Below, piece by piece: positions 55,082 to 63,919 of a stretch of DNA of 64,000 nucleotides. The position numbers and the translations under genes were made by a program. The notes under the pieces were generated by a model. It was given only the letters and a program-made list of their open reading frames with translations, was not told where the DNA came from and did not search any database. The DNA comes from Synechococcus sp. CCY 9618 (GTDB taxonomy: Bacteria; Cyanobacteriota; Cyanobacteriia; PCC-6307; Cyanobiaceae). The DNA is taken from contig NZ_JAFKRG010000010.1 in NCBI RefSeq assembly GCF_019038415.1, forward strand, positions 33,077 to 97,076, read 5' to 3'. Numbering within the stretch: position 1 is the stretch's first letter; each line of letters begins with the position of its first letter.

Positions 55082-56083
55082 TCAGAAGAAGAACTTCACA
55101 CCCACTTCGATGCCGTTTTCGTTGATGAGGTAGGCGTTCCGTGGTGTGGCGCCGTTGCTTCCGCCCAGGTGCAGCAGTCGCCAGGAGAGATTGAGCTGGG
55201 TGCTGTTGCCGATGGCGTAGCCAACTCCGGCCTGGGTATTCCAGGAAATGTTGTCGGGCTGGCCGATGCCGAAGCCACCGATGTCGGCGCGGCCGAAGAT
55301 CCGCAGCCGCGGCGACAGGAACACCATGGCCTGGGTTCCCAGCAGCGGTTGGGCGACCGTCGAGTTGAAATTGCCGTAGCGGACGAAGCTGCGGGGGGGA
55401 CCCTCCAGGCTGATGCTGTTGCGCGGGCCGGAGAAGGTGAGGCCGGACCCCGATCCCTGGGCTTCGATGCCGACCTGGGACTGGACGTTGACGATGCGCA
55501 CCCCGGCGTAGGGGATCACCGTGAAGCTGCCGGGGCGGGCCACGGCCGTCTCCCGGTCGCCGAAGCGATAGCGCAGGGCCAGGTCGTAGATGCCCTGGAT
55601 GGTGCTGAGGCTGGCGTTCCGGGTGCGTGGCCCGATGTCGAGGCTGGCGCTGCGGCGATCGAGCGAACCGAGGCTGCGATCCACCTGGATGGCACCCCTG
55701 GTGCTGCCTTCAGAGCCCTTGATCGACAGGTAGCTGATGTCAGTGAGCAGGCCAAGGCGCCCGTACTCGACACTGCCGCGCACGGTGGCGATGCCGGTGA
55801 GGGGCCGCAGCACCTGATCCAGGTCGAGGTCGAAGTCGGAGTTCACCCCCCGGACGGTGGTGGTGCCGCGGGTGCGCAGGGGCCCGAAGCCGTAAAGCTC
55901 CACGGTGCCGGCCCAGGCGGGCTCTGGCCTGGTCTCTGCCTCGGTGTGTGAGGGGAGCGGCGTTGGGTCGTCGATTCCCCCATCGGCGGGCGCCTCAACG
56001 CCAGGGCCCTCGGCCAGGGCCGGAGTGGCCCCTGCGATCAACGGCAGCAGTCCGCAGGTGAGGAAGAGGAGGCCGAATCGCAT
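55082..56083 (-). CDS. Outer-membrane beta-barrel protein
   Basis: 333 residues from ATG at 56081-56083. Signal peptide MRFGLLFLTCGLLPLIAGA with an ALA cut near residue 25, then a ~35-residue acidic Pro-rich stretch. The rest alternates in the way of barrel strands (VRGSVEYGRLGLLTDISYLSI, LRIFGRADIGGFGIG, TQLNLSWRLLHLGG) and ends in an aromatic FFF, the outer-membrane assembly signal. Specificity unknown. It is divergent from the FGE-sulfatase pair across 227 bp, so it could serve entry of a sulfated substrate, but this is inference. Confidence 0.75.
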   Translation of the reverse strand: MRFGLLFLTCGLLPLIAGATPALAEGPGVEAPADGGIDDPTPLPSHTEAETRPEPAWAGTVELYGFGPLRTRGTTTVRGVNSDFDLDLDQVLRPLTGIATVRGSVEYGRLGLLTDISYLSIKGSEGSTRGAIQVDRSLGSLDRRSASLDIGPRTRNASLSTIQGIYDLALRYRFGDRETAVARPGSFTVIPYAGVRIVNVQSQVGIEAQGSGSGLTFSGPRNSISLEGPPRSFVRYGNFNSTVAQPLLGTQAMVFLSPRLRIFGRADIGGFGIGQPDNISWNTQAGVGYAIGNSTQLNLSWRLLHLGGSNGATPRNAYLINENGIEVGVKFFF

Positions 56084-56310
56084 GGAGCAGAACGTGGAGG
56101 GGGGGGGAGGATCGGGGCCGGACAGCGGATCGCCCCAGCATGGTTCTCTGCCCGGAATCCTGGAGGATCCCACTCTCGACGGGGCGCCTGGAGCTTCCTT
56201 CCGGCCGTGTTCATGGATCAGGACAAGGCCATCGATCCTGTGCTCCAGCGCCAGGCTTGCCGGCCGGCGTCCTCGTGCCGACCTGATGATCCGGCTGTTG
56301 TTGGCTCTGT

Positions 56311-57417
56311 GTGAAAACTGTGGCCCGCCGCACACTCAGCTGGCGCCGTGTCGTTTCAACTGAGCGTCTGTCCACGTCCGCCCAGCTCGAACAACCTGTG
56401 CCCGTCCATCGCCCGGAGCTCGTGTTGTTGGCGGCCCTGCTCGTCCTTCTGACCCTGGGCCAGGGCTTGGCGATCATGGTGGTGCGGCCCATGCCCGCCC
56501 TGGCGGCGGAGATGTGCCCTGCTGGGATGGTTCCCATCCCCGGTGGCCGCTACCGGATCGGTGCGGCAGGTCGCCTGCCGGAGGAGGCGGAGGCGCCGGT
56601 GCGGCTGCGGCCCTTCTGCCTGGGCCAGACCGAGGTCACCAACCGGCAGTTCGCCGCCTTCGCGGCCGCCACGGGCTACCGGACCCAGGCGGAACGCCCC
56701 CTGCCGGCGGAGCCGTTCCCGGAGCTCTCCGCCGCCGAGCGCCGCCCGGGGTCGGTGGTGTTCCATCCGCCTGCCCCCGGAGAGCCCGTTCAGGAGCTCA
56801 GCTGGTGGCGGTGGGTGCCCGGCGCCGACTGGCGCCACCCCGAGGGGCCCGGCAGCACGATCGAGGAGCGGCTCGATCATCCGGTGGTGCAGGTGTCGCT
56901 GGAGGATGCCGAGGCCTATGCGGCATGGGCCGGCGCGGCCCTGCCCAGTGAGGCCCAGTGGGAGTTCGCCGCCCGGGGCGGGCTGAAGGATCGGGCCTTC
57001 AGCTGGGGCGACACCTGGAAGCCCGGCCAGGCCAACACCTGGCAGGGGGAGTTCCCCCTCAGCAACACCGGCGAGGATGGCTACCTCGGCACCGCCCCGG
57101 TGGGCCGCTTTCCCGCCAACGGCTATGGCCTGCACGACATGACCGGCAATGTCTGGGAGTGGACGGCGGACTGGTACCGCCCGGGCCATGAACGCCTCGC
57201 CGGGCAGGAGGACCCCCGGCTGGCGGATCCCTCCGCCAGCAGCGATCCCCGGGACCCGGGGGTCGCCAAACACGTGATCAAGGGAGGATCCTTCCTCTGC
57301 GCCCCCAACTTCTGCAGCCGCTACCGGCCCGCGGCCCGGGAAGCGGAAAGCCCCGACACCGGCACCTCCCACATCGGCTTCCGTCTCGTTTCCCCTTCCC
57401 TGACGACCCATGGCTGA
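56311..57417 (+). CDS. Formylglycine-generating enzyme (sulfatase modifier)
   Basis: 368 residues from GTG at 56311; shorter starts exist. One N-terminal hydrophobic segment (LVLLAALLVLLTLGQGLAIM, 38-57) is followed by the FGE-sulfatase domain (MVPIPGGRYRIG, EVTNRQFAAFA, LPSEAQWEFAARGG, GLHDMTGNVWEWTADWY). The active-site cysteines of copper-dependent FGE are present: C330 and C335 in GGSFLCAPNFCSRYRPAAR. Converts a Cys or Ser of the sulfatase to formylglycine. The last 8 bp overlap the sulfatase start, so the two are co-translated. Confidence 0.92.
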   Translation: MKTVARRTLSWRRVVSTERLSTSAQLEQPVPVHRPELVLLAALLVLLTLGQGLAIMVVRPMPALAAEMCPAGMVPIPGGRYRIGAAGRLPEEAEAPVRLRPFCLGQTEVTNRQFAAFAAATGYRTQAERPLPAEPFPELSAAERRPGSVVFHPPAPGEPVQELSWWRWVPGADWRHPEGPGSTIEERLDHPVVQVSLEDAEAYAAWAGAALPSEAQWEFAARGGLKDRAFSWGDTWKPGQANTWQGEFPLSNTGEDGYLGTAPVGRFPANGYGLHDMTGNVWEWTADWYRPGHERLAGQEDPRLADPSASSDPRDPGVAKHVIKGGSFLCAPNFCSRYRPAAREAESPDTGTSHIGFRLVSPSLTTHG

Positions 57418-60010
57418 ACGACTGATCCAGGCCCTGACCGCCGCGACCGCTCGTCTGGCCCGCCTCTTCGGCGTCGCTGGCCCCTCGGGCCTGGGCCGGC
57501 GACTGCTCCTGGTGGCCCTGGCCCTGGCCCTGGTGGGCTGGCAGGCGGGCTGGGTGCCGGCCGCCGCCCAGCGGATCACCGGCACCCTGGGAGCCCCGAA
57601 TGCCACCACCACGCTCCCCGGCAACCAGCTGCCGGCCCCGGCGCCGCCCTTCGGCGGCGTGATCAGGGACGGCGCCCTGCAGTCCAAGCCGTGGTGGGCA
57701 CCGCGGATCGTGCCGCCGCAGCAGGCCCCCAACGTGCTGCTGATCATCACCGACGACGCCGGTTTCGGAGTGCCGAGCACCTTCGGCGGCGTGATCCCCA
57801 CGCCGGCCATGGATCGCATCGCCCGGGAGGGACTTCGCTACAACCGCATGTTCTCCACGGCCCTGTGCTCCCCCACCCGTGCGGCCCTGATCACCGGCCG
57901 CAACCACCACTCGGCCGGGTTCGGGGTGATCTCGGAGCAGTCGACGGGCTTCCCCGGCTACAACAGCATCATCGAGGGCGACAAGGCCACGATCGGCCGG
58001 CTGCTCAAGGACAACGGCTATTCCACCGCCTGGTTCGGCAAGGATCACAACACCCCCGCCTTCCAGGCCAGCCAGAGCGGACCGTTTGATCTTTGGCCCA
58101 CTGGCATGGGCTTCGAATACTTCTATGGCTTCGTGGGTGGGGATGCCAACCAGTGGCAGCCGAACCTGTTCCGCAACACCACCCAGATCTATCCCTTCGA
58201 GGGCAAGACGCCCGGCACCTGGAACCTGGTCACCGCCATGGCCGATGACGCCATCGACTACATGAACCGGATGCACCAGATCAATCCCAGCAAGCCACTG
58301 TTCATCAAGTACGCCCCCGGCGCCACCCACGCGCCCCACCATCCCACCCAGGAGTGGGTCGACCGGATCCATGCGATGCATCTGTTCGATGACGGCTACG
58401 AGAAGCTCAGGGAAAGGATCTTCGAGAATCAGAAGCGCCTGGGGGTGATCCCGGCGGATTCGAAACTCGAGCCCTGGCCCGCCGATGTGATCACTCCCTG
58501 GGACCAATTGATCCCGGAGGCCAGGAAACTGTTCATCCGCCAGGTGGAGGTGTTCGCCGCCTACGCCGCCTACAGCGATGCTGAAATCGGCCGCGTGATC
58601 CAGCAGTTCGATGATCTCGGCAGGCTCGATAACACCCTGGTGATCTACATCAATGGTGATAACGGCACGAGCGCCGAAGGTGGTCCGTTGGGCACCCCCA
58701 ACGAGGTGGCTTTCTTCAATGGCCTCAACAAACTTCCCGTTGAGGTGCAGATGAAGTTCTACGACGTGTGGGGGACCGACCTCACCTACAACCACATGTC
58801 GGCCGGCTGGTCGTGGGCCTTCGACACCCCCTTCACCTGGTTCAAGCAGAACGCCTCGAAGCTGGGCGGTGTCAACCAGAACATGGTGGTGTCCTGGCCG
58901 GCGCGCATCAAGGACAAGGGCGGTCTGCGCGAACAGTTCGTGCATGTGATCGACGTGGTGCCGACGATCCTCGAGGCGGCTGGCCTGGAGGCGCCCGAGG
59001 TGGTGGACGGGATCCCCCAGAAACCGATCGAGGGCACCAGCTTCCTCTACACCTTTGATGCCAGGAACGCCAAGGTGCCCACCCGCCATAAGACCCAGTA
59101 CTTCGAGATGATGGGCCAGTGGGCGCTTTACGACCAGGGCTGGTTGCTGAGCACCAAGGTGAACCGAGCCCCCTGGGACGCCTTCGGCCCGGCCAACCCG
59201 GATCCGCTGAACAACCAGGTGCTCGAGCTCTACAACCTGAACAATGATTTCAGCCAGAGCACCGACCTGGCGGCCGGCAATCCCCAGAAGGTGAAGGAGA
59301 TGAAAGAGGTCTTCATCGCTGAAGCGAAGAAATACCAGGTGTTTCCGCTCGATGCTTCGGTGGCGGCGCGCATCGTGGCGCCTCGGCCGAATATCACCGC
59401 CGGGCGCACCGAATTCGTTTACACCCATCCGATGGTGGGGCTGCCCCAGGGCGATTCGCCTCTGCTGCTCAACACCTCCTACACCGTCACCGCCGACATC
59501 GAGGTGCCGGCCGGCGGCGCCGAGGGCATGCTGCTCACCTCCGGCGGCCGCTTCGGCGGCTACGGCTTCTACCTGAAGAACAACCGGCCGGTGTGGCTGT
59601 GGAACCTGGTCGATCTGGAGCGCCTGAAGTGGGAGGGCACCGAGCCGCTCTCCCCCGGCAAGCACCGGTTGGCGTTCGATTTCGTCTACGACGGCAAGGG
59701 GTCGGGCACCCTGGCCTTCAACAACTTCAGCGGTGTCGGCCGCCCCGGCACGGGCACCCTCAAGGTGGACGGCAAGGTGGTGGCCACCAAAACCATGGCC
59801 AAAACCCTGCCGATGATCCTGCAGTGGGACGAGAGCTTCGACATCGGCTCCGACACCCTCACCGGCGTCAACGACGCCGACTACAAGCCGCCGTACACGT
59901 TCACCGGCACGCTCGACAAGCTCACCCTCAAGCTGGATCGGCCCCGGTTGTCTCCGGAGGAGATCAGGAGCCTGGAGGCGGCCATGCGCACCAAGGCGGT
60001 CAGTGAGTGA
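57410..60010 (+). CDS. Exported arylsulfatase
   Basis: 866 residues from ATG at 57410. A signal or anchor helix (LLLVALALALVGWQAGWVPAA) leads to the alkaline-phosphatase fold: metal Asp pair D115-D116 in LLIITDDAG and the modified cysteine C153 in ALCSPTRAALITGRN, the exact C-x-P-x-R target of FGE. The Ca-binding region NGDNGTS is present. The C-terminal ~210 residues are a beta-sandwich-like domain (VTADIEVPAGGAEGMLLTSGG) found in large bacterial arylsulfatases. Substrate unknown. Codons match the host. Confidence 0.93.
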   Translation: MAERLIQALTAATARLARLFGVAGPSGLGRRLLLVALALALVGWQAGWVPAAAQRITGTLGAPNATTTLPGNQLPAPAPPFGGVIRDGALQSKPWWAPRIVPPQQAPNVLLIITDDAGFGVPSTFGGVIPTPAMDRIAREGLRYNRMFSTALCSPTRAALITGRNHHSAGFGVISEQSTGFPGYNSIIEGDKATIGRLLKDNGYSTAWFGKDHNTPAFQASQSGPFDLWPTGMGFEYFYGFVGGDANQWQPNLFRNTTQIYPFEGKTPGTWNLVTAMADDAIDYMNRMHQINPSKPLFIKYAPGATHAPHHPTQEWVDRIHAMHLFDDGYEKLRERIFENQKRLGVIPADSKLEPWPADVITPWDQLIPEARKLFIRQVEVFAAYAAYSDAEIGRVIQQFDDLGRLDNTLVIYINGDNGTSAEGGPLGTPNEVAFFNGLNKLPVEVQMKFYDVWGTDLTYNHMSAGWSWAFDTPFTWFKQNASKLGGVNQNMVVSWPARIKDKGGLREQFVHVIDVVPTILEAAGLEAPEVVDGIPQKPIEGTSFLYTFDARNAKVPTRHKTQYFEMMGQWALYDQGWLLSTKVNRAPWDAFGPANPDPLNNQVLELYNLNNDFSQSTDLAAGNPQKVKEMKEVFIAEAKKYQVFPLDASVAARIVAPRPNITAGRTEFVYTHPMVGLPQGDSPLLLNTSYTVTADIEVPAGGAEGMLLTSGGRFGGYGFYLKNNRPVWLWNLVDLERLKWEGTEPLSPGKHRLAFDFVYDGKGSGTLAFNNFSGVGRPGTGTLKVDGKVVATKTMAKTLPMILQWDESFDIGSDTLTGVNDADYKPPYTFTGTLDKLTLKLDRPRLSPEEIRSLEAAMRTKAVSE

Positions 60011-60358
60011 GGCCAGCAGGGCAAGGCCAACCCCCCCCGCCGCTCCCCCGAACGGGCATTGGGGCGTCGAGCCGGGAGGGCGCTGCGGAATCGATCAAGG
60101 GGGGACGCCCAATCCAGGCCTCCCGATCGATCCTTAGGTGTTTACTCCCTACTTCCCGTCCAGGCATCATCAGCTGTGTCTCGGCGTTAGACTGACCCCA
60201 GCGCAAGGGAGCGGGTGGATCAGCGCTCAGATGCGGATCCACCCCGAGGGAAGGGGATTCATCGGTAGATCGACGTTCTGTACAGGAGGGTATGTCTCGT
60301 AGTGATGCGCTTCCATTCGATCCCTTGCAGTCACTGATTCCCAGACGTTGAGGTTGCC
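60011..60358. other. Intergenic stretch, nothing recognised
   Basis: About 350 bp after the sulfatase. It starts with a C-run and GC hairpins (GGGCGTC near 60064-60110 can pair) and becomes poorer in GC towards 60200-60358. No gene-like frame. It may hold the promoter of the small downstream frame (TTAGACT near 60185 is the only AT-rich box), but this is weak. Confidence 0.35.
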
Positions 60359-60595
60359 ATGACCAGCACAATCATCGAGATGATTCTTGGCTACGGGTTC
60401 GTGATGGTCCTGTTCGTCGGTCTGCCGGCGATGCTTTTCCTGGTGGTTTTCCTGCCCGGACTGATGCGCACCACCGGCGAGACGATCGGATCCTCCGAAG
60501 CCTCGCTCCCGGCTCGCCCCGTGCTGTCCAGGACGGTTCCCACACGCTGTGCTCCGGCAAGGCCGATGGCGTTGACCATGGCGAACACGGCCTGA
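60359..60595 (+). CDS. Small membrane protein, possibly degraded
   Basis: 78 residues from ATG at 60359 (after GAGGTTGCC). Residues 1-40 are one hydrophobic helix with flanks (IIEMILGYGFVMVLFVGLPAMLFLVVFLPGLM); the rest is Pro/Ala/Arg-rich and does not look conserved. The helix is a convincing coding sign, the tail may be a fusion or a frame change. No homologue recognised. Confidence 0.4.
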   Translation: MTSTIIEMILGYGFVMVLFVGLPAMLFLVVFLPGLMRTTGETIGSSEASLPARPVLSRTVPTRCAPARPMALTMANTA

Positions 60596-60794
60596 GCGGG
60601 GAATCTCAGCCATGGCAGGCGTTCCCAGGGGGTGCTGGGAGGCAGAGTCGGTTCCCGCAACTGATCTTCCCCTTCGTCGAGACGATCGGAAGCCTGCGTG
60701 ATCAGTTTCGGCCCGTCGGGTCGTGAGAGAGCTGTGCTGTCGTCATCGATGTTCGTGAGCCAGGCCTCCCTGTGGGCAATGCGATCAAGCACTC

Positions 60795-60974
60795 GTGGGG
60801 CGGTTGCGGGTGGATCTGGGGGAGCTGGAACGCCAGGTGCCGCTGCAGGGCTTCCGCTGGCTGCCGGTCGGCAACGCGCACCTGCTGGTGTGCCAGAGCC
60901 TGGTGGAGCCGATGCTGCAGTTGAGCGCCGACAGCCAGCTGCGGCACTACGGATCCACGGTGATTGTGATCTGA
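60795..60974 (+). pseudogene. C-terminal fragment of an unknown gene
   Basis: A 59-codon frame from GTG 60795 to TGA 60974 of normal composition (VDLGELERQVPLQGFRWLPV then LLVCQSLVEPMLQLSADSQL and ending GSTVIVI). It reads like the end of a soluble enzyme or regulator, and there is no ribosome binding site or adequate N-terminus. Probably a remnant left after a deletion or insertion in this area. Family not recognised. Confidence 0.35.
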
Positions 60975-61041
60975 GGGTGGCTTCGGGGCAGCCCCACCGC
61001 CTGCCTCCACCCGGCCGAGCGCCATCACGCGACCTGGGCCT

Positions 61042-62619
61042 TCAGTCGGCGCCGATCCCTGCCCAGGGAGACACCGCCGCCAGCCGGGAGTGCACCGCCA
61101 AGGGGAACACCAGCAGCGCCCAGACCCCCAGCACGATCAGCTCGGCGGCCAGCGGGAGCGGCCAGGCGGTGATGGCCACCAGGCCACCGAGATAGAGGAA
61201 CCACCACAGCCCCTGGCGCAGGTTCAGCGGGGCCTGGGGCGGCGCGCCGCTCTGCCCTTCGCGATGGGGCGTACTCCTGGGAGAGAGCAGCACGAAGGCG
61301 ATGGCCGGCACCAGCACGATCAGCACGGCCCCACGAAGGGAGGTGGTGCCGCACCAGCTGATCGCCCAGGTGGCCAGCACAAAGGCCAGGGGGCACCACA
61401 GCCCTGCCCAGGGCAGGCGGTAGGGTCGGGGTCGGCCGGGAAGCTGCCGCCGCAGGGCGGCCAGGCTCACCGGGCCCATGGCCAGGGCGATGACCAGGGT
61501 CGCGGTGAGCAGACTCACCACGCTCTGCCAGCCGGGCCCGATCAGCAGCATGCCGATGCCCAGGGCCAGGCTGATCAGCAGGGCCACCGACGGCACCGCC
61601 TGGCGATTGATCCGGCCGAGCACGTTGGGCAGCAGCCCGCAGCGGCCCATCATCCAGCCGACCCGCGAGGCGGCCCCCATGTAGGCCATGGCGGTGGCGG
61701 TCGGTGAGATCACCGCATCGAGGAGCAGCAACCGGCCGACCCAGCCCAGGCCCAGCCCCAGGGCCAGGGCCACCAGCGGCCCGCCATGGGCGCTCAGGCG
61801 CAGGGCGGCCCAGCCGGCGCCGAGCTGGTCGGGGGGCACGGCCACGAGGAAGGCCAGCTGCAGCATCAGGTAGATCAGCAGCGAGATCCCCAGGCCCAGG
61901 GCCATGGCGATGGGCACGGTGCGCTGCGGCTGGCGGGCCTCTCCGGCCAGGTCCATGGCGGTGCGAAAGCCCAGCAGCGAAAACAGAATGCCGCCGCTGC
62001 TGATGGCCCGCACCATGCCTTCAAGGGTGGTGCCTGCCGGCTGGGCCAGGGGCACCAGGTTGCCCCAGTGGCCGGACATCAGCATCAGGGTGATCGAGAC
62101 GACCAGGGGCACCACCAGCTTCCAGCTGGTGAGGCCGTCGATCCAGCGGGCCAGCCAGCCCACGCCGGCCAGGTTGATCCAGGCCAGCAGCACCAGCAGC
62201 AGGCTGGCCAGCGCCAGGCCGGCTCCGCTGAGCACCTGGCCGGCGCCGGCGTCAGCGGTGAGCCAGGGGGCGCTGCTGGCCAGGTACTGCATCACCGCCA
62301 TCACTTCGATGCTGGGCAGGGCCAGATAGGAGACCCAGGCGCACCAACCGCCGATGAAGCCGGCGGTGCGGCCGTGGCTGAGCAGGGGAATCTGGGCCAG
62401 GGCGCCGGAACTGCTCACCAGGGAGCCCAGCTCGGCAAACACCAGGGCCAGGGCAAAGGCCAGCAGCCCGCCCAGCAACCAGGCGCCGAGGGCGGCCGGT
62501 CCGGCGAAGCGCGCCGCATAGAACGGTGCGAACAACCAGCCCGAACCGATGGTGCTGGTGACCACGGCCAGCGTCATCGACCGGAGGCCGAGCTGGCGGG
62601 AGAGGCCGGTGTCGCTCAA
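61042..62619 (-). CDS. APC-family amino-acid permease
   Basis: 525 residues if TTG at 62617-62619 is used. The open frame extends to 62766, but that part is Pro/Arg-rich and unlike the family. About twelve helices; the first has VVTSTIGSGWLFAPFYAA, and later AELGSLVSSSGALAQIPLLSHG and DLAGEARQPQRTVPIAMALG match the amino-acid-polyamine superfamily. Substrate unknown. It is the last complete gene before the tRNA-Ala fragment and the integrase. Confidence 0.85.
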   Translation of the reverse strand: MSDTGLSRQLGLRSMTLAVVTSTIGSGWLFAPFYAARFAGPAALGAWLLGGLLAFALALVFAELGSLVSSSGALAQIPLLSHGRTAGFIGGWCAWVSYLALPSIEVMAVMQYLASSAPWLTADAGAGQVLSGAGLALASLLLVLLAWINLAGVGWLARWIDGLTSWKLVVPLVVSITLMLMSGHWGNLVPLAQPAGTTLEGMVRAISSGGILFSLLGFRTAMDLAGEARQPQRTVPIAMALGLGISLLIYLMLQLAFLVAVPPDQLGAGWAALRLSAHGGPLVALALGLGLGWVGRLLLLDAVISPTATAMAYMGAASRVGWMMGRCGLLPNVLGRINRQAVPSVALLISLALGIGMLLIGPGWQSVVSLLTATLVIALAMGPVSLAALRRQLPGRPRPYRLPWAGLWCPLAFVLATWAISWCGTTSLRGAVLIVLVPAIAFVLLSPRSTPHREGQSGAPPQAPLNLRQGLWWFLYLGGLVAITAWPLPLAAELIVLGVWALLVFPLAVHSRLAAVSPWAGIGAD

Positions 62620-62778
62620 CGAGGCTGGGGAGCAACGGGGCTGGGGGCATCCTGCAGGCGAATGGGCTGCCACGCCAGGCTGCACCGAAGTGATCCTGAC
62701 CAAGGGCCCCTGTCCTCTGGGGCGCTTTCCCACGGGGCCGCCCCGCTCCGTGGGCACGCTCCGCACTCAGCGCGGAGC

Positions 62779-62809
62779 AAAAACAAAGAAGCCCCCCAGC
62801 GTTGCCGGG
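62779..62809 (-). terminator. Terminator-like hairpin behind the tRNA-Ala fragment
   Basis: On the minus strand CCCGGC and GCTGGG pair (one G-U) around AAC and continue with GGGC and a T-rich run TTCTTTGTTTTT. It follows the tRNA-Ala fragment by 12 bp and is probably the terminator of the original tRNA gene. Confidence 0.55.
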
Positions 62810-62821
62810 ATGTTCTTGAAA

Positions 62822-62868
62822 TGGAGCCAAGCGGATTCGAACCGCTGACCCCCTGCATGCCATGTAGG
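62822..62868 (-). pseudogene. 3' fragment of tRNA-Ala (GGC), probable attachment site
   Basis: Read on the minus strand: anticodon loop ATGGCAT (anticodon GGC, plus-strand 62859-62861), stem partner GCAGG, T arm AGCGG-TTCGAAT-CCGCT, acceptor 3' strand TGGCTCC and discriminator A at 62822. The matching acceptor 5' strand (GGAGCCA) and D arm are absent; upstream sequence is unrelated, and the anticodon stem already has a mismatch (CCTAC). This is the pattern left by an element that recombined into a tRNA gene. An integrase gene lies just beyond. Confidence 0.75.
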
Positions 62869-62982
62869 GAAATCGAGCTTCCCGAAGTCGTGGTCAATGC
62901 TAAGAAAACGCATGCTATGGCAATGGATCTTGGCTATTTCTTTGCCGATTTGGCACGGTGTGTCACAACACGCTTTACACTG

Positions 62983-63004
62983 TTTTGCACACGTTTTTGC
63001 ACAC
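62983..63004. repeat. Tandem TTTTGCACAC direct repeats upstream of the integrase
   Basis: TTTTGCACAC occurs at 62983-62992 and 62995-63004, a period of 12 bp, in a low-GC stretch directly before the integrase start. Such repeats next to att sites often bind the arm domain of tyrosine recombinases or their excision factors. That role is inferred. Confidence 0.5.
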
Positions 63005-63010
63005 ACCTCG

Positions 63011-63919
63011 GTGCCCGCCACCAGCCGTCAACCGGCCTGGGTCCAAACCCTTCGCGATGCCCTCAGGCATGAGCACGGTCGCGGCTGGAGCGTGGCCCCA
63101 TCCCACGGGCAGGTGCGGCTCACCCGCCGCGACTCAACCGGGAGCCGTTCCACCGTCACCCTTCCAATCAACTGGCGGCGTGATTGCATGTCCGCTGTGA
63201 TCGGCACCGTTTCGGCCCTGCGGGAGCGCATGGAGGAACGGGGAATCAGCCTGGCCGCTGCGGCTCAATTGCTGGCCGCCGCACCCGCTACAGGTCCAGT
63301 GGATTGGGCCTCCCTGGCTGCCAGTCACCAGGCGACTCGCAGCGATCTGCGCCCAACCACCCTCAGGGATCTGAAGACGCGACTGGAGAGGCTGCTGGTC
63401 ACTTTCGCCAGCCGCCCGACACCCCGCAATGGCCCCGAACTGTTGCAGGCTTTCGCACGTCAACACTTCGACCGCTGCCCGCCGGGGGGCCAGGGGCGCA
63501 AGCGGCAGCTACTCGACGCCGCCCGCTTCCTACGCTGGGCGGTGGAGCGACGGGGAGCGCCAATCTGTTGGTTGCCTCCATCTCCTGCCCACATAGCCGA
63601 ACTGGTGGGTGTAAGCGCCTCCCACTCCGAGCCCACAATTCCGATCAGTCCAGAGGCCCTTGCCGCCTTGCTCGATCACCTGGAGGCCATCCGCCCGGAG
63701 CTATGGCTGGCGGTCGCGCTGGTGGGTTGCTTCGGACTCAGGCCTGCAGAGCTAGGGGTGCTCCACCCAAGGGGTGGGCGGCTCTATGTGGGGGCCGTGA
63801 AACGTAATACAAAGACCGCTGCTGCTCCCAAGCCAGACCGTCTGGCCCAGCCGCTGGAGTTGGTTGACCCAAGCGGGGCGAGCCGCGACGACGGTGCCCG
63901 CGCCCTAAGAGGCTGCTGA
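63011..63919 (+). pseudogene. Tyrosine recombinase (integrase), truncated
   Basis: 302 codons from GTG at 63011 (VPATSRQPAWVQTL); an ATG 38 codons earlier is open but AT-rich and unlike the rest. The N-terminal part is arm/core-binding helical sequence, and VALVGCFGLRPAELGVL carries the first catalytic Arg. The frame then stops at 63919, before any His-x-x-Arg box and the tyrosine nucleophile. The last codons and what follows (GAGGCTGCTGAAAT) look like the border of another element. The gene is therefore broken and inactive unless rescued outside the window. It faces the tRNA-Ala fragment. Confidence 0.75.

Noticed and set aside
57278..59665. 795-codon frame antisense to the sulfatase
   Set aside because: Opposite to a complete sulfatase with active-site motif.
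60391..60792. 133-codon minus-strand frame opposite the small membrane protein
   Set aside because: Partly natural composition but no start signal, and the opposite strand has a clear membrane helix.
62620..62766. N-terminal extension of the APC permease
   Set aside because: Pro/Arg/Gly-rich and unlike permease starts; a TTG at 62617-62619 gives the usual length.
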